Source: Lineus longissimus
Taxonomy: Eukaryota > Nemertea > Pilidiophora > Heteronemertea > Lineidae
Reading direction: 5' to 3'
NCBI RefSeq assembly: GCF_910592395.1
Contig: NC_088308.1
Coordinates: 18,245,501-18,309,500, forward strand
Length of the DNA: 64,000 nt
The translations under genes and the position numbers were made by a program. How positions within the stretch are numbered: the first letter of the stretch is position 1; each line of letters starts with the position of its first letter. The notes beneath the pieces were generated by a model. It searched no databases and was not told the DNA's origin. It saw nothing but the letters and a program-made list of their open reading frames with translations. Of the stretch, positions 34,051-47,745 are shown piece by piece.

Positions 34051-35345
34051 GAGACAGTCACAACCAGCCAGATTATATCCTACTGCCTGCCCCGCCATTC
34101 CCGTCATCACCCTGTGTCCGATTGTGTCCTGCTGGCTGCCCGACGTCTTGCCAACACGCCCAGGGAGATAGGACAGTCACACCCAACCCGATTATATCCC
34201 ACGGCCTGCCCCGTTCTGACTACTTAAAGAGGGAGATGAGACAGTCAACCCAAGCCTGATAGTGTCCTGCTGGCTGCCCCGCCGTCTTGCCAAAACGGTG
34301 AGAGAGATGAGACAGTCACAACCTGCCCTATTATAACCTACTGCCTGCCCCTCCGTCCAGCCCACACGTTGAGAGAGATGAAACAGCCATCCTGAGCCCG
34401 ATTATGTCCTACTGACTGCCCGCCGTCCCATCATCATGTTGAGAGAGATGTGGCAATCATCCCGATCACGATTGTGACCTGCTGGCTGCCCCGCCGTCTT
34501 GCCAAAACGGTGAGAGAGATGAAACAGTCACAACCAGCCCAATAATGTCCTACTCTTTACCCCGCCATTCCCGTCATCACGTTGAGAAAGATGAGACAGC
34601 CATCCCGAGCCCGGTTATGTCCTACTGACCGCCCCGCCGTCCCGTAATCACGGTGAGAGAGATGAGACAATCACCCTGTGCCCAATTATGTCCTGCTGGC
34701 TGTACGAAGTCTTGCCAGCACGCCAAGGGAGATAAGACAGTCACACCAAACCCGATTATATCCTACTGCCTGCCCCACCGTCCTGTCTACAAGGTGAGGG
34801 AGATGAGACAGTCACACCCAGCCCGATGATGTCCTACTCTGTCTGCCCCGCCGTCGTTTGAACACGTTAAGAAAGCCGAGACAGTCTCACCGACCCTGGT
34901 CATGTTCTACTGCCTTCCCCGCCGTCTTGTCTACACGATGAGAGAGATGAGACAGTCACACACAGCCTGATTATGTCTTTCAGCCTGTCCCTCCGTCTAG
35001 CCAACACGGTGAGAGGGATAAGATAGTCACCATGAGTCTGATGATTTTGTACTGCCTGCCCTGTCGTCTTGTAAACACGGTAAAAGATAGGAGACGGTTA
35101 CATCCAGCCCGATTATATCTTACTGGCTGTCCCACCCTCTAGCCAACACAGTGGGAGACATAAGACAGGCACACCCAGCCCGATTATGTCCTACTGTCTG
35201 CCATGCCGTCGTTTGAACACATTGAGAGAGATAAGGCAGTCACACCAACCCTCACCATGTCCTACTGCCTGCCCTGCCATCTGCTATCACGGTGAGAAAG
35301 ATGAGACAGTCACACCCAGCCCGATTATGTCCTATTCCCTGCCCT
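34050..35345 (+). repeat. Satellite, right monomeric zone
   Basis: The same about 71-bp monomers in plus orientation, diverged from one another and without the 1466-bp marker variant. The last plus-oriented monomer (CAGCCCGATTATGTCCTATT) is at about 35318-35337. Confidence 0.85.
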
Positions 35346-35359
35346 GCTGTTCAACACCA

Positions 35360-35760
35360 TGGAGAATGACTGTATCCTCACTCATCGTGTCGGCAACACA
35401 GTGAAGCTGCAAGGCATATTCGATGTGGTTGTGACTCCTTTACCTCTATATCGTGTTGGCAAGACCATGGGGCAAACAGTTGGCTACAAACGGGCTTGTT
35501 GTGACTGTCTCAGCTCTCTAGGTGTCGGCAATAGGCTAGAGATGACTGGCCCTATTCGGACTGGTTACAGGTGTCTCATCTCTCCCACTCTTTTACGAGC
35601 AGTGCAATGGACGATTCGCTTTGGTTGTGACTGTCTCTCCTCTGTCTCTATGTTGACAAGTCGTTGGAGACACTTTTGGCTTGTCAGTGCCCATCTTGTC
35701 TCTCTCCCGTCAAGGCAATACTGTTGAGATGCCAGGACCGTGGTTGTGACGAGTATAGTT
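35360..35760 (-). repeat. Satellite monomers in inverted orientation
   Basis: From about 35360 the consensus appears as its reverse complement: TTGTGACTGTCTCAGCTCTC at 35499-35518, GGTTACAGGTGTCTCATCTC at 35563-35582 and TTGTGACTGTCTCTCCTCTG at 35624-35643. About five diverged units are present before similarity fades near 35760; a weaker GGTTGTGACCAGTCTG word is at 35929. Confidence 0.75.
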
Positions 35761-36827
35761 TCTATCCGAATGTGTTATCCTCAGTTTTTGTGAGATGATT
35801 AGATCTTCATCAGTTTTCTTCCAAGAACAATCGTGTGTTGATCTCCATTTCTGACAATACTGTCCTTCACAACCTTGGTTGGGACAAGGGACAGGAGTGG
35901 TTTTGCAGGACAAGGATCCCACAGTTGGTTGTGACCAGTCTGCAGTTATATAACAAGCTGATGTTCGGAGGACCAGCTTTTTTCAAGAGATATTCCATTG
36001 TGGTGTTTTCTCTCTTTTTCGATGTCAACCCTGGTGGACACAACGAAACAAGTTGGGAGTAAAACAAAATCAACACAGTATTTTACAATTTGTTAACTTG
36101 GGAAGTTTATTACAGAAATAAGTGGTCATATAAATACAATGTATCTGATGTCATGCAGGTTAATCACATTCAGATTAGTGAACTTGCTTCGAAACCAGGA
36201 AAGTTGCACATGAATGAACCATAATCAACTAGATGAAAACACATTTTGACCTTGTCATTCAAAATCCATCTCAAATTGAAAATCATGATATTTCATTATC
36301 AATAACTCGTTTCATAAAGTACATTTGTCTTCCTCTTAATTGAGTCATTAATCAGCTAAGTACTGATTCAATTCAATTCATACATTTATCTAATTAAATC
36401 GCATCACTCATTTCATGTATCATCATATCAAAATTACCCTGATTAGCCATACAAATTAAGTACATGCCCCCATACTTTTACCATAATGCAGTTTACCCCA
36501 TTCCCAGACTATGGAACAAAATACCACGTAATCTCAAAATAATGTTTCGAAAATCGTCAAAACGGACAAAAAGTTAGCAGACTCGATAATAAGAAATGGC
36601 TTAATTATCTTTTCCTATTTTAAAACCCAGTAAAACATATATTTGTAGCAAAAAAAATCCTATAATTTGATACGGATATCTGAATGCAGCCAATAGCATT
36701 ATTCCTAAAGCAAAAACGTTTTCCTTTTCATAAATATTACGACCCTCGACTGCCAAATATCTAAAACAACATAACAATGCCGAAGATTTCTGCTCAGACA
36801 AAACAAACTGCTGAGAAATTTGATATA
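35760..36827. other. Non-coding stretch, nothing recognised
   Basis: AT-rich sequence to the right of the satellite. Short frames lack domains. No exon of either neighbouring gene is expected or seen. Confidence 0.4.
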
Positions 36828-37005
36828 CAGTGGAACCTCCCTTAGTGGACACATCTCTATTAAGGACATCCTCTCTATTAAGGACACTAGTTTCAGTCCC
36901 AAAATGGTGGTTTCGATTCAATTTGACCTCTCTAATCAGGACACCTCCCTGATAAGGACAGCACTTGTCAGTCCTGAGGGTGTCCTTAATAGAGAGGTTC
37001 TACTG
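36828..37005. mobile_element. 178-bp MITE with TA target duplication
   Basis: It starts CAGTGGAACCTCCCTTAGTG and ends TTAATAGAGAGGTTCTACTG, an imperfect inverted repeat, with TA directly outside both ends (36826-36827 and 37006-37007). The interior repeats CTCTATTAAGGACA and CTGATAAGGACA words. CAGT-GAACCTC ends with TA duplications are typical of pogo-type Tc1/mariner MITEs. Confidence 0.75.
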
Positions 37006-39621
37006 TACACTTGAAAGCATGATGTTTTGGGCAAAACTAATTCTACGTCTCAAATCTAGCTTCGAGGCAATCCAGCACTTTCTCATAACTATTACCTACT
37101 GAGGGTGTAACCTTGTTAATCATTCAATCACCAATGGTAATGGTTATAAAGCCAAATTCAGCAACAGTGACTGTCAGCATTTAATTATAACCTTGTCAGT
37201 AAAGAAAATAAACGATCTATAATAGTTATAAGCAGGTTCAACTAAGGTTCAATTAAGCAGGTTCAATTAAGGTTGAAAAATATTTTAATTGGGGATGCAA
37301 ACAATTCATTCAATCAAAATGTTTGAGACTTGAGTTTGATATTCTAATATGCTCAAGACAAACAGAACATTCCCAAGATGTTTAAATGCAAAGCCAAGGA
37401 CTCGAATCAATGTTTCCCTTCTACTTGAAACTAAAAACTGAATTTCAAAGCATTAAACTCACAACTGAACCACTTAAAGACCCCTTCCACATGCTGTGTT
37501 CAAATGTGTCTAAAAATCCTCAAACCTCTAAGAACTGGTGGATGTGATCAGACTTTAATGTAAGAATATTCTTTATGAAGATGGAGTTAAGAGTTCAGAC
37601 TAAATTTGCACATGTTGTACTGGGTGTCTCCGAAAACACACAGACCAAATTGGGCATATCACAGTTACAGAATGATAGAAAATACCCAAAATGATAAAGT
37701 TTTTTCTTCTTCTCAATTTAAAGAATAGAATTTGTCGCTTAACGAGCCTGTTGTCAGAATGTTGCTGGATAAACAATTTTACGGAAATTGCAGCATTGTA
37801 GCATAAGTTATAAGATTCAGGGGCTCAGACACTGGGACACCCTTGGAAGCCTCATGAATAACAATTGGCATCACTTATTAGGAAGTGTTCAATTCTGTAA
37901 ATGTGTACGTTTTCGACTGCATAACGTTGCATATATCTCATTACGATCAACCGCAGGTGGTGTGATAAAAATCTTATCAAGGCCTTACTTATTTCTTGGT
38001 GTAGCTTCACTCTGGTCCGATAAAAGTTTTTAAATTTCAGCTGGTAGCTTGGGCATGATAAATATTCAGCTTATACCCATCAGTAAGGAACATTTGACAC
38101 CCTGTCGCTTTGGGAATATAACCATCGTTAAATTGGGCATATCCATCATTGGGAATATTACTATCATTAATTTAGAAGAACATAGCCTCAAATAAATTGG
38201 GAAATAGTGCCAGTTTCAACTCTGGCGTTTCCAACAAAAAAATAGATTTCTCCACCAATTCTTAGAGGGTCAATGACAAAATGCAATATTCTATACACAA
38301 AATAATTCGGAAATGCCATGTTACAGGAATGCGAGAATATCTAAATGACAAGGTCAAACCCACTTAACATGGGGACAAACACGTCCCCAAGGACAGAAAC
38401 TACCTTGTACACACCGCCGTACTGATGCAATTACCCATTTTTCTTTTTTCACGACAGAACTCACACAACCCTTGTACATGTTTGTACTATAAGTTCTATT
38501 AAGATGTGGAAGCAATCATGAAAATTTTGTCATGAAGTTAGTAAAACTATTTAAATCTGTGTATAATTTGGTAAAATTCAAGTACATTTTGTGTAAAACA
38601 TCAGGACAAAATAGAATAAAATCATATTCACTCTCATATTGATACTGAATGCATCTATGAATTTAGCTATCCCCCTGTAGCCAGATACAATGTACCTGAT
38701 CCCTCACTGGCAGCATGCACAATACAATGACCTTAAAACATTTTAGGCTAATATGTATCCATCCCATGCTAACCTGACTAGGGATTATTGTGCAATGTAC
38801 ATTCTAATGTCACAGAAATGCACAAGCGTCCATGTCAACTTACCATGGCCAGATTGACCCTTGTGACCTTTGACACATATTAAGCACAAATAACTGATCT
38901 GCACGATTAAAACATTTTCAAAGTTGATAGAATGTGTTCAAATTTCAATTTCTACTTTAGCATGTTTAGAAATAATGAATACATCACTTGGCAATTTCTT
39001 TTACAGTACAGTGAAATAGGCTGGCAATACATTTTACAGTAATGTGTGATGCATTTTACAGTAATGTATGATACACTGCAAACATGTTTTACATCATAAC
39101 GGCAAAGGAATTTCATCCACATTACTGTAAAACACACGGGCCAGTTTTTTGACCGTACTATAAAATACATCAGTTGGCAATTCATTTGACAATTCTATAA
39201 AATACATCTGCTAATCTTTTCGCATAAGGAAATAAAGTAAATTACATCAAAAGAAATGTGGCAATTTTTGCTGACATTGGAAGCCGACATACGGCAAGTC
39301 GAAGCCTGGTCAAGTATGAGCATTACTTGTTTACTGGCAAGAGATTTGAAATGGACTTATTTGTAATCGTATCATCAGCCTGCCAAAGCGACACTGCATG
39401 CTAAATGTAAACTCGATGTAGCCTAGATTCCAGTCAACTCTATGTTAAATGTAAGGTCAATACATATTCAGTCCCAGGAGCAAGCCCTCAGAGTACCCTC
39501 AAATCTGACTGAATTCGACTTCTGTTGGTCCTCAGCCCATATTAGGTTTTCCTTATATCAAATAAGGAGAGTGCTCTTTTTTACGAGATTGCACGATATG
39601 AAGTGCTTCAGTTAGGTCATT

Positions 39622-39747
39622 TCACCTGATTGGGAAATATTTCAAATAGTAAAAGTCCCCATCGAAAGCTTTCTCTGAAGCATCCACTTCATCAACAGTT
39701 GGCTGGAATCTTGCATTCATCCTTCTGGCAACCTCAGCCGGTACCAT
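39622..39747 (-). other. Unassigned 41-residue frame, possible isolated exon
   Basis: The frame begins MVPAEVARRMNARFQPTVDE and ends DGDFYYLKYFPIR before TGA. Its composition (acidic and aromatic, no low complexity) looks more protein-like than its surroundings. GTTGCCAG at 39725-39732 and GGTGAAA at 39620-39626 could be acceptor and donor of a 99-base exon with phase 2 on both sides, although the polypyrimidine tract is poor. No family is recognised. Confidence 0.2.
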
Positions 39748-42700
39748 TATCCTTTAGACATCATACCTGGGCGGGTATGAGGAACTTTACCGCTAGTGCT
39801 GCAGTGGTAAGCGGTCCAACAAACAATAGATTTCCATTCTATGTCAAACCCATGTCAATTTCATCCACAAAAGGTTCTGTATTGTATAAGACCGCTAAAT
39901 ACTACTTCCACTTTTTGGCAATAAAGTCCCTCATTCACTTTCATATTTCATCCAAAAAATTTTTTGTCGTTATTGTAACTTGGCTTCCACATCAAAATCT
40001 ACCCCAACATGTAAAGTGGCCTATAAGAAGGGGTTATGTAATGCCCCAAGAATATGAAAGATAACATCACATATTCCATGTAAGTATTTACAAAATGATG
40101 TACACATCTCGATGACAATTGACCTTTTTGTCGTAAAATCGAATTGAAATCCCTACATGTAAGCTCGCTGAAATGTTTACCTGAGCACAGTGTAACACTA
40201 ATACTAGCACATGATCAGATACATATTCAAATTCAAATACAAATTTTCAAATAACAATGATTGTGTTGGCAAGACAGGCGCTGATCACATCTTTTTCTAC
40301 GGTTGTAACATTTAATAATTGCCTTAAAGGCGTATATGAAAAAGGGGGAAAAGAAAATAGGGTTGAAATGGGGAAAAATTATTTAGGTATTTGGGAGAGT
40401 TTGGCTGAATCAAGTGAACCCCATTAATTTTAAATCAGATTTTACTGATCTATCATGACACTAACTCATCGATCTTTGTCTGGTATGGTTCCCATGAAAT
40501 TATCTGAAGTGGTTGTGGTCCAAAATAGCCGCATCCAAGAGGTGCAACCCCTCTATATGCTAAGAGGGCCTCCAAATAGATTGATAAAGATCAGAGGAGG
40601 GTAGATTATTTCAGGAGGACTAAAAGTACACTTGATCCAGCCAAAACTTTGAAATAAATGAAATTTTCTTCAAAATAATTTGGATGCACACATGCAGTAT
40701 TCGAAACAATAGTACGATACACACTCGACTTGATCTAAAAACCTTGTTGTGACCATGCTCCCAGCTATATAATATACATCTAGTCATGGAATGTAACGGA
40801 TTGACCATGGAAACTGCTTAGTATTTACAAACTCTCCCAACTGGGGAACTTGGCTTGACATCCGAGGCAGTCACGTCGGTGTTTTGAATTGATGAAGCGC
40901 TACGATGCTATAGTCATATAAAGTTATTGTAGAAGCCACAAAGTTTAACATTTGGTATGGGTATATCATGCACTGAAACCAAAAATTCCTGCGTTCAATA
41001 AATTGATCTTCTGAGTGATATTCCCTGTGCAATATTTGGATCAAAAATTATGTGTTGATAGAAAATCAAAACATCACTTCGAATTTTTCTTCATTTTGTC
41101 ATGAGCTCCAGTATAGGACTACCAGCCTTTCAATGGGATGAATTTATTAGTCAAGTTGTATTATTTCCTGATTAACATTGACCATTCGGTACATAAAATC
41201 TTTTTATTTTCAAGAAATGATATATATCTTGTAACCGGTTTGACTTTTTTTAATAAGGCCCAAATGCAATGCTATGAAAGTGAGATTATTTCTCCAATAA
41301 TTCCTTGGTGACAATTATACCATATTCAGGCTGTGAAGCCAAGTTCCTGCACCGAGAATTTCAGATCATTTTCCTTACTCCACCTATTGGCGAAAAGACA
41401 AACTACCACCCGACAAGCAGATGTCGTCAATATCATCGAAGCGAACATTGATTTAAAGCGCGGGAACAATTCTCTAGATGCATCCATGCAAACGACTCGG
41501 AGAGAAACATTAGGATGAGCTGCTGGACAAGTTCACAATGAGATGGCTATTCAGTGAATCTTTATCTTGGGATACAAGGCTATGAGATCACATTGCCCTC
41601 GTATCATCAAGTGGAACATTTTTGACTTTATGAAAGTAAGACAAAGAAAGAACACCTCTACTGGACTTTACATTTTGAGGAGCTTCTCAGAAATGCCAAA
41701 TGACAAATGGTACAATAAAAAAAATTATTTGATCGTGTCCATTAGCAATTTATTGGGCTGACATTTTTTCATCAAACTTGACGGTTGTCAATAGGGCAAG
41801 GACATCGTCCGTTCGCTGTCATTTGGCCCTCGCAACAAGATTTTGCACTAACAGTAAGGACCTTTACAAGTTCACCCAAGATCTTCTCCGAGTCGTTTGT
41901 GTTAGATGGCAAAGACAAGCACAGTGTAGAACACGGCAAGTTTAGGGTAAATACATGAAGGTTTAATACTGTCACTCATACAAGCGCAGGACCTAAGAAG
42001 ACAACAATGGTAGGCAAGGATAGGGACTTTTACTAACCAACTATGTTTAATAGGCAATGTTAAGGTACTTGATAATTTATCTGTTTCATAGTTTCTGTTA
42101 AAGACTTGGCCAAAAGCGTCGCGCCAACAAGAGAGACATTTGTTGCTGAAACCTGTGATTATAATCGCTGTGATGTGCAACAAAAAGATCCCCAGTCTGC
42201 AAATAAGTACAACTGGTAAACACTGGGTTTGATAATCATTGCGGGACAATTAAATTGTCTGTGTGCACTGTGCTCGAGACTCAAAGCTGATTTCCTATCT
42301 GAGCAACACTGTGTGGACTTTGTCCTTCCTAAAATTCGATAGGACCACATATAAACAGAAATTGGCCTAATTTGAGGGAAGATCACTAATGGGACTAATA
42401 CAGATAACATATCATGCAAATTATCAAGTACCGCACATATTCTGACATTTCAAAAATAAATTTCAACCTCAAAAAGCTTCAACTGAAAACAAACTGTATA
42501 TCATGAAAAATTCTACACCTAATATTATCAAATTCATGAGCAAGAGCATGCAAACATTCTACAAGTGTTGAAGACCATATTGTCTCGAACACTGACCCTG
42601 TATTTCCAATAAACAATGTATGCACTTATTGACAAACTTTACATTTATAATATATACACGCGACAGTCGCACATTCCTGGTTTCGTCAGCATGAGCACTG

Positions 42701-45515
42701 ATGCTGTCATGTTTTACAACGGAACTCACCATGTGATCCCTTCGTCATGTTTTGTCGAACTATGTAGCTCACTTAATATTTCTAACCTTGAGCAAATGTA
42801 TGCGCTATGTACAACATAAAAATATTGGATAGAAATTCCATTATGATTGTGTCAGGAATAGGATTGTCTTTCAGTGATTTTGTCGATTTTCCGTAATATA
42901 TATTTAATTACATTACATTTATGTAATAAAAAATCAGACCTGAAGCATATAATGTCCGATTCAAATGTAACAAGACCATCGTTCAAAGTGATCAAAAATA
43001 AAATACTATCAATTGTACACGAAGTCATGATATTCTCTTATGAAATGGCTCATAAAAATTTTAACCGCATCTTATAACGGATAGGGGATCCTTAGTGGAC
43101 TGAGGGCGCTACCTGTCACTGATGTGTAAACAATAAGTGATATTGAAACCAAACTTTTCATCGCTAATGGAACCCTACACATTAGGTCATTATTTTTAAG
43201 CCATCGCGATGAACTTTCAATGGTTTAAATCATTTTCGGCCGTTGAAAATCTTCCTTGGAAATATTTTTGAAGCGCCCCTAGTCCAACAAGGGTTAAAAG
43301 GATCAAGGTCATGAAGTAGAGAACCCAAGTGACAAATGAACAACAAAAATGACGATTGCTCTGAACATCGGGTACAACAGTCATCTGACAACTAACTCCA
43401 CGAGCCTCTCGAACAGGATCACAAATGAACACTACGAACAAAATTGCATACACATTGCAATGATATGGTTCCTACCAAATGGGAAAAATGCTCCATGGAA
43501 GAAGCTCGAGTTACTTTTTTTTCATTTTAAGTAGATAGATGTACACATTTACGGCTCCTGTCAGAAACCCATTGTAAATAATTGACCACTAGGTGGTACT
43601 CTGTACAATAAAAGGAGGCGCTACCCCTAGCATATGCGTCGACTTGAAGCTCTATTCGCCTCGTATCAGTCTAGACTTTCGACTAAAACCCTGACATTTG
43701 ACAATTTCACACCGGAGTTCAGACCTGAGCTAAATCACCTAGGCGATTGAAATATCAATAAACTATTTCGGGAACAGTGAATGGTTCATAATTATATGAG
43801 AAATATCACAAATTTCAAGGATTGTCTGAGCCTAGAATGATACAAGATACAAAGTGGTAAGGCGTCGAATCATAACCAAGTGGTACGCACCCCGATATAA
43901 ATTTTTGAGCTCTTCACCAAACGCTCGGTGAACATAGACTCATATATCACCTAGAGTTTACTTATATTATGCATTGATATCTTGCTCCTCTTGTCGCCCA
44001 CAGATGGCGCTAGCTTATCTGTGCGACGTAGCTTGGCGATACGTGACGGTGAGATGACACAACGCCTGAATGTGATCTGGTGATGGATATACGTTAACGG
44101 ACGACGGTGAAAACTTTTGTGGCATGAGCGAGGCTAGTGGATTCTGTGTTTACCATTGCCAAATAGCATGCGAGGTTACTTCCAGTAACACAATGCTATG
44201 ACGTTAGTTCCACCGTCACAAGCCCCACCATAATTTCAGAGCCAGACAAAATGTCCAACAACCTTCATTTTGGATGAGAGCAAATTGTGGAAGGCATATC
44301 AAAATAGTTTGCACACGAAACAGGTTAGCTGTAAGTCTCATTGTGCGAATTTTACAACTAGTGACTTCATAGAGTCATCAAGTTTCACGCCAACAAGAAA
44401 CAGAAGGAAAATGGTCAATACAGAATCCAGAGAGCCTCGCCTTCAATTCGGTAAAGAATTTAGTGGAGTACGACTACAACCTGTGAATCTACATACCGGT
44501 ACTGTGGTGAGACCAACTACTGTGGTGAGACCATCATAAAATCTCTCAAGAAACAAATCAACAAATTTGACATGATTTCAGTAATACCCTAGCACTTCTA
44601 ATCTAAAGTGCTTCCCTTTTCACTCAAGACTAGTAGTATACAACTTTTTCCTTTAATTCTACAACTATTTTTGCTATCTTTGGTTTGAATGTATAACTAA
44701 AGCATGAAGACCTTTGAGGACCATATAAAGACCTCAGAATCTAGTCACCGATTTGGATACTAGCACAATGTCACTTGATAGGGAAGTTCATCAACCAATT
44801 ATTTGCGAGCAGTGCAGGTAGAAAGGAAGAGTGAAATTAAGGTTTTTTTTCCAAGCAATGTTGTCAAGCGAATTACTATATGGCTTTTCAAACAATTGCA
44901 AAACTTTTTGAGCAATTTGATTTTTATTCAAAATGTGGCAAAGAGGTTGCAGGTGCTTTTCTGATGACAAACTTATGCCAAAAAACCCAGCAATTTCTAG
45001 CTGTTCGAACTCGCAGTCACTGAGAATATTTTAAGATTAAGCAATTTCCGTTAAAACTACCAGTCACAAAGGAAGAGCATAGATCATTTTCGTAAGGTAA
45101 AACTCGCACCAAGTTAAAACGTACGTTATCCAGTTAGAACGCCCCCTGGGTAAGGGTGAGTGAAATAAACATCTCTTTGCATTAAGTGACCTGAATTTGT
45201 TCCTGGACTTAAAAATAAACTCATGAAATGTTATTAGTGAGTGCGTTTTACTCTTGAAAGGTTTCACCTTCAAAAATTCTCAGCAACTGTTGTTTTCAAA
45301 TGGTTCGAATGTGTGACTAAATCTTAAAACAAATGAAATACGATTTGTAGAGGAATTTTAGATATGAAGTGAGTGATTCACTGAGATTTATTTTCTGATG
45401 GCTCCATCTATTATCAAAGTGTCAAACGACATCAAATTGAGAAAGTAGAATTTGCACAACAAGATAAAACCATTTTGAAACAGAGAAAGATAAGGTTATA
45501 TGGGGTGCAGATTGA

Positions 45516-45707
45516 CACGTGATATGTCTCGTGGGGTCACGTTGACGTTGACGCGTGAAGTGTCACGTGATTGTCACATGATCCAGCAAATATGTGAAGA
45601 TATAATAACATTGTGCGCAGAAATGTAATAAGGTCGCTTTTTACGAAAAATGTGAAGACAACTCATTGATATGGCAAGTGAGCTAGGCGACATCTGTGTG
45701 TCACGTG
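45516..45707. promoter_or_regulatory. Cluster of three CACGTG E-boxes
   Basis: CACGTG occurs at 45516-45521, 45564-45569 and 45702-45707, with related CACGTT, GCGTGA and CACATG words between them. The position is about 2 kb downstream of the TCF/LEF stop codon. It could be an enhancer or a decayed short repeat. Confidence 0.25.
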
Positions 45708-47027
45708 TGAATTTTATGCGTGAAAACCTGGCTTTAGTGTGAAAACCCAAACTTTTTGTCCTGCTTCTTGGTTCAACTTCGCAACGAAGTGATAACAACG
45801 TGCCAACAACGTGAATGTCCCGCTGATTCTTTCGACAACAAAATTAGTCAACGCCGCAAAAATCGACCAATAAGGTCAAAGTCTCTCTATAAGCAGACGT
45901 GGAAGAAAAATAACGTATTTAGATCTGATTGCTTTGCCAAAACGGCTAAAGTGGACACAACGTTAATCGGTAACCAAAAAGGTACATTTTACATAAAGAT
46001 GAAATAGTCACGTAGATTCGCCCCATCATCAACAAAATTTGAACAGCTTTGTACCATATGGCCATGTAGAAATCGTTTCATTTACACAATTTTATCGCCA
46101 ATGGTGCTTATGTCATGTGCCACTCATTCTTAAAGGGTGACCCGACGACAAGCACTTTCATCTATTACAAATCTGGAAGTTTCAATAACAGTTTTGTTGT
46201 TAATCAAAAGATGTAGGTGTGAAAATACATTCGTTTAGATCTTGGGCATGGAGTAGAATTTAACGTCAAGTGATCTAAATTGTCTTCTATAAAAGGAGAG
46301 AATTTAAGTCGCAAACAGGCAAGATCGGGGTTAGTAAGCACTTTTCATTGTCTTATCAAATGTAAGGTATTACATGTACACTGTAAAGCTGCCAAATTTT
46401 TGTGGGTGTTTTATTTTCACAGAACTCGCGAATAACCTAGACGAAAGTAAAAACTGCTAAGAAATATCTTTTCCACTGGAAAATTTAAAAGATACTTGTG
46501 ATCCGCCAAAACTAAAAAATTGCGAAAATAATTTTCTGAATTTTCGCAAAAATAAAGAGGCACAAAAATGTGGCATTTACAGTATTATGCAAGTAAAAAG
46601 CAGCAACTTATGCATCAAAAATAGCTTTAAAATCCTCATTAAACTATTTGTCCAAAAAAATTAGGAGAACATGTCTAGATACCATAGACCGCATACTTTT
46701 AACCGTAATGATTCAATGCATCAGCACTACCAAACATTCATATCACAACAAGATATTTCTTCAATGCAAAAATAAAATTCATTTTCACTCAGATTTCCTT
46801 GATTTTTTATGCAGACTTACTTGATTTTTTACCACAGGTGTCAACAATATTAAAATCGGTCTCCCGATTTCAATATCAAGAATAAGCATAATAATTCTGG
46901 TAAGATTTGGCACAAATTTTTTACGATGTTTAATTCGTACTGATAATATGCAAACTTGCGGAAGGAACATTGATTTTTATTTGCTCAATATAAATCATGC
47001 AATGTTTGCTGGCTCCCGCAAGACAAT

Positions 47028-47745
47028 TTTATTGGCGATTTCGAATGACATTCAGCATTAAAGCATAAGTTTGACCAGAAGGATTCAAACCAGAGAGATC
47101 TTGTACAGGGTACAACATCTACAAATTCATGAGAATTGGCAAGAAACTAGGTTTCCTCTCAAAATGAGTTTTAAGGAAGGTTCAAAAGAAGTTCTGCCGA
47201 TGCGTGTTTTCCATACTTTTATGCCAAAGTGGCACTAACAAATTCCTACGGTAATGTTGGCCAATTTAAAAAATAACTTCTACAGAAACATATTAAAGCA
47301 AATGATTCCACTTTGCATGTTTTTCATTGTGTACTTGATAGTTGATGGAAACATGCAGACTCCAGTACTCTCATATCTTGAGGCAAAAAACAAACAACTG
47401 GCTAAGATTCTGGTCTATACGACAAAACAGTGGCAGGACATGTGTTGTGGTGGTGATTTTATGCTCTTAAAGGTGCTTGTACGACAAAATCATCCCTCCG
47501 ACTGGCTCAAAAAAGTACCGCTATCGTAACTCCACAAATATTCTCGGAAAACTGAGGTATTCACCTGGTTGACAAACTCCCTGCTCGGGAAAAAAACGCC
47601 TCACTCCGGTCCGGTGACGCAATAAACCAAATGTACAATCTGTATAACTACCTATACACTGTACAAAATCATGAACCCCCATTAAAACTGTCTATACAAC
47701 CGACGAGAAAAGTAAAATAGCACAACAAATCGAGTCCAGGTTATT
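47028..47745 (-). other. Predicted 3' UTR of TCF/LEF
   Basis: The first AATAAA on the minus strand after the stop codon is at 47028-47033, with another at 46976-46981, giving a UTR of about 0.7 kb. A longer UTR is possible. Confidence 0.35.

Larger units (their letters stand above)
37008..47027. other. Long intergenic stretch downstream of TCF/LEF
   Basis: About 10 kb of AT-rich DNA. No multi-exon gene could be built on either strand. Items noted: TTTTACAGTAATGTATGATRCA-like short repeats at 39000-39190; a 41-residue minus-strand frame at 39622-39747; three CACGTG words at 45516-45707; a hydrophobic minus-strand frame at 43217-43453 without other support. Confidence 0.35.

Noticed and set aside
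20815-34227. Dozens of overlapping frames on both strands across the satellite, with recurring peptides such as GVTVSSPSPCRQDGG and MSYCLP
   Set aside because: They follow from the repeat. The about 71-bp monomer is not a multiple of three, frames switch at each unit, both strands are equally open, and there is no start context, domain or splice logic.
20490-35345. CRISPR-like array of regular repeats
   Set aside because: Repeats and spacers are not distinguishable: the whole monomer recurs, including the junction variants. The context is a metazoan genome with introns.
43217-43453. Minus-strand frame with a hydrophobic segment, possible membrane protein
   Set aside because: One hydrophobic stretch in AT-rich DNA is weak evidence; there is no splice partner, homology or start context.
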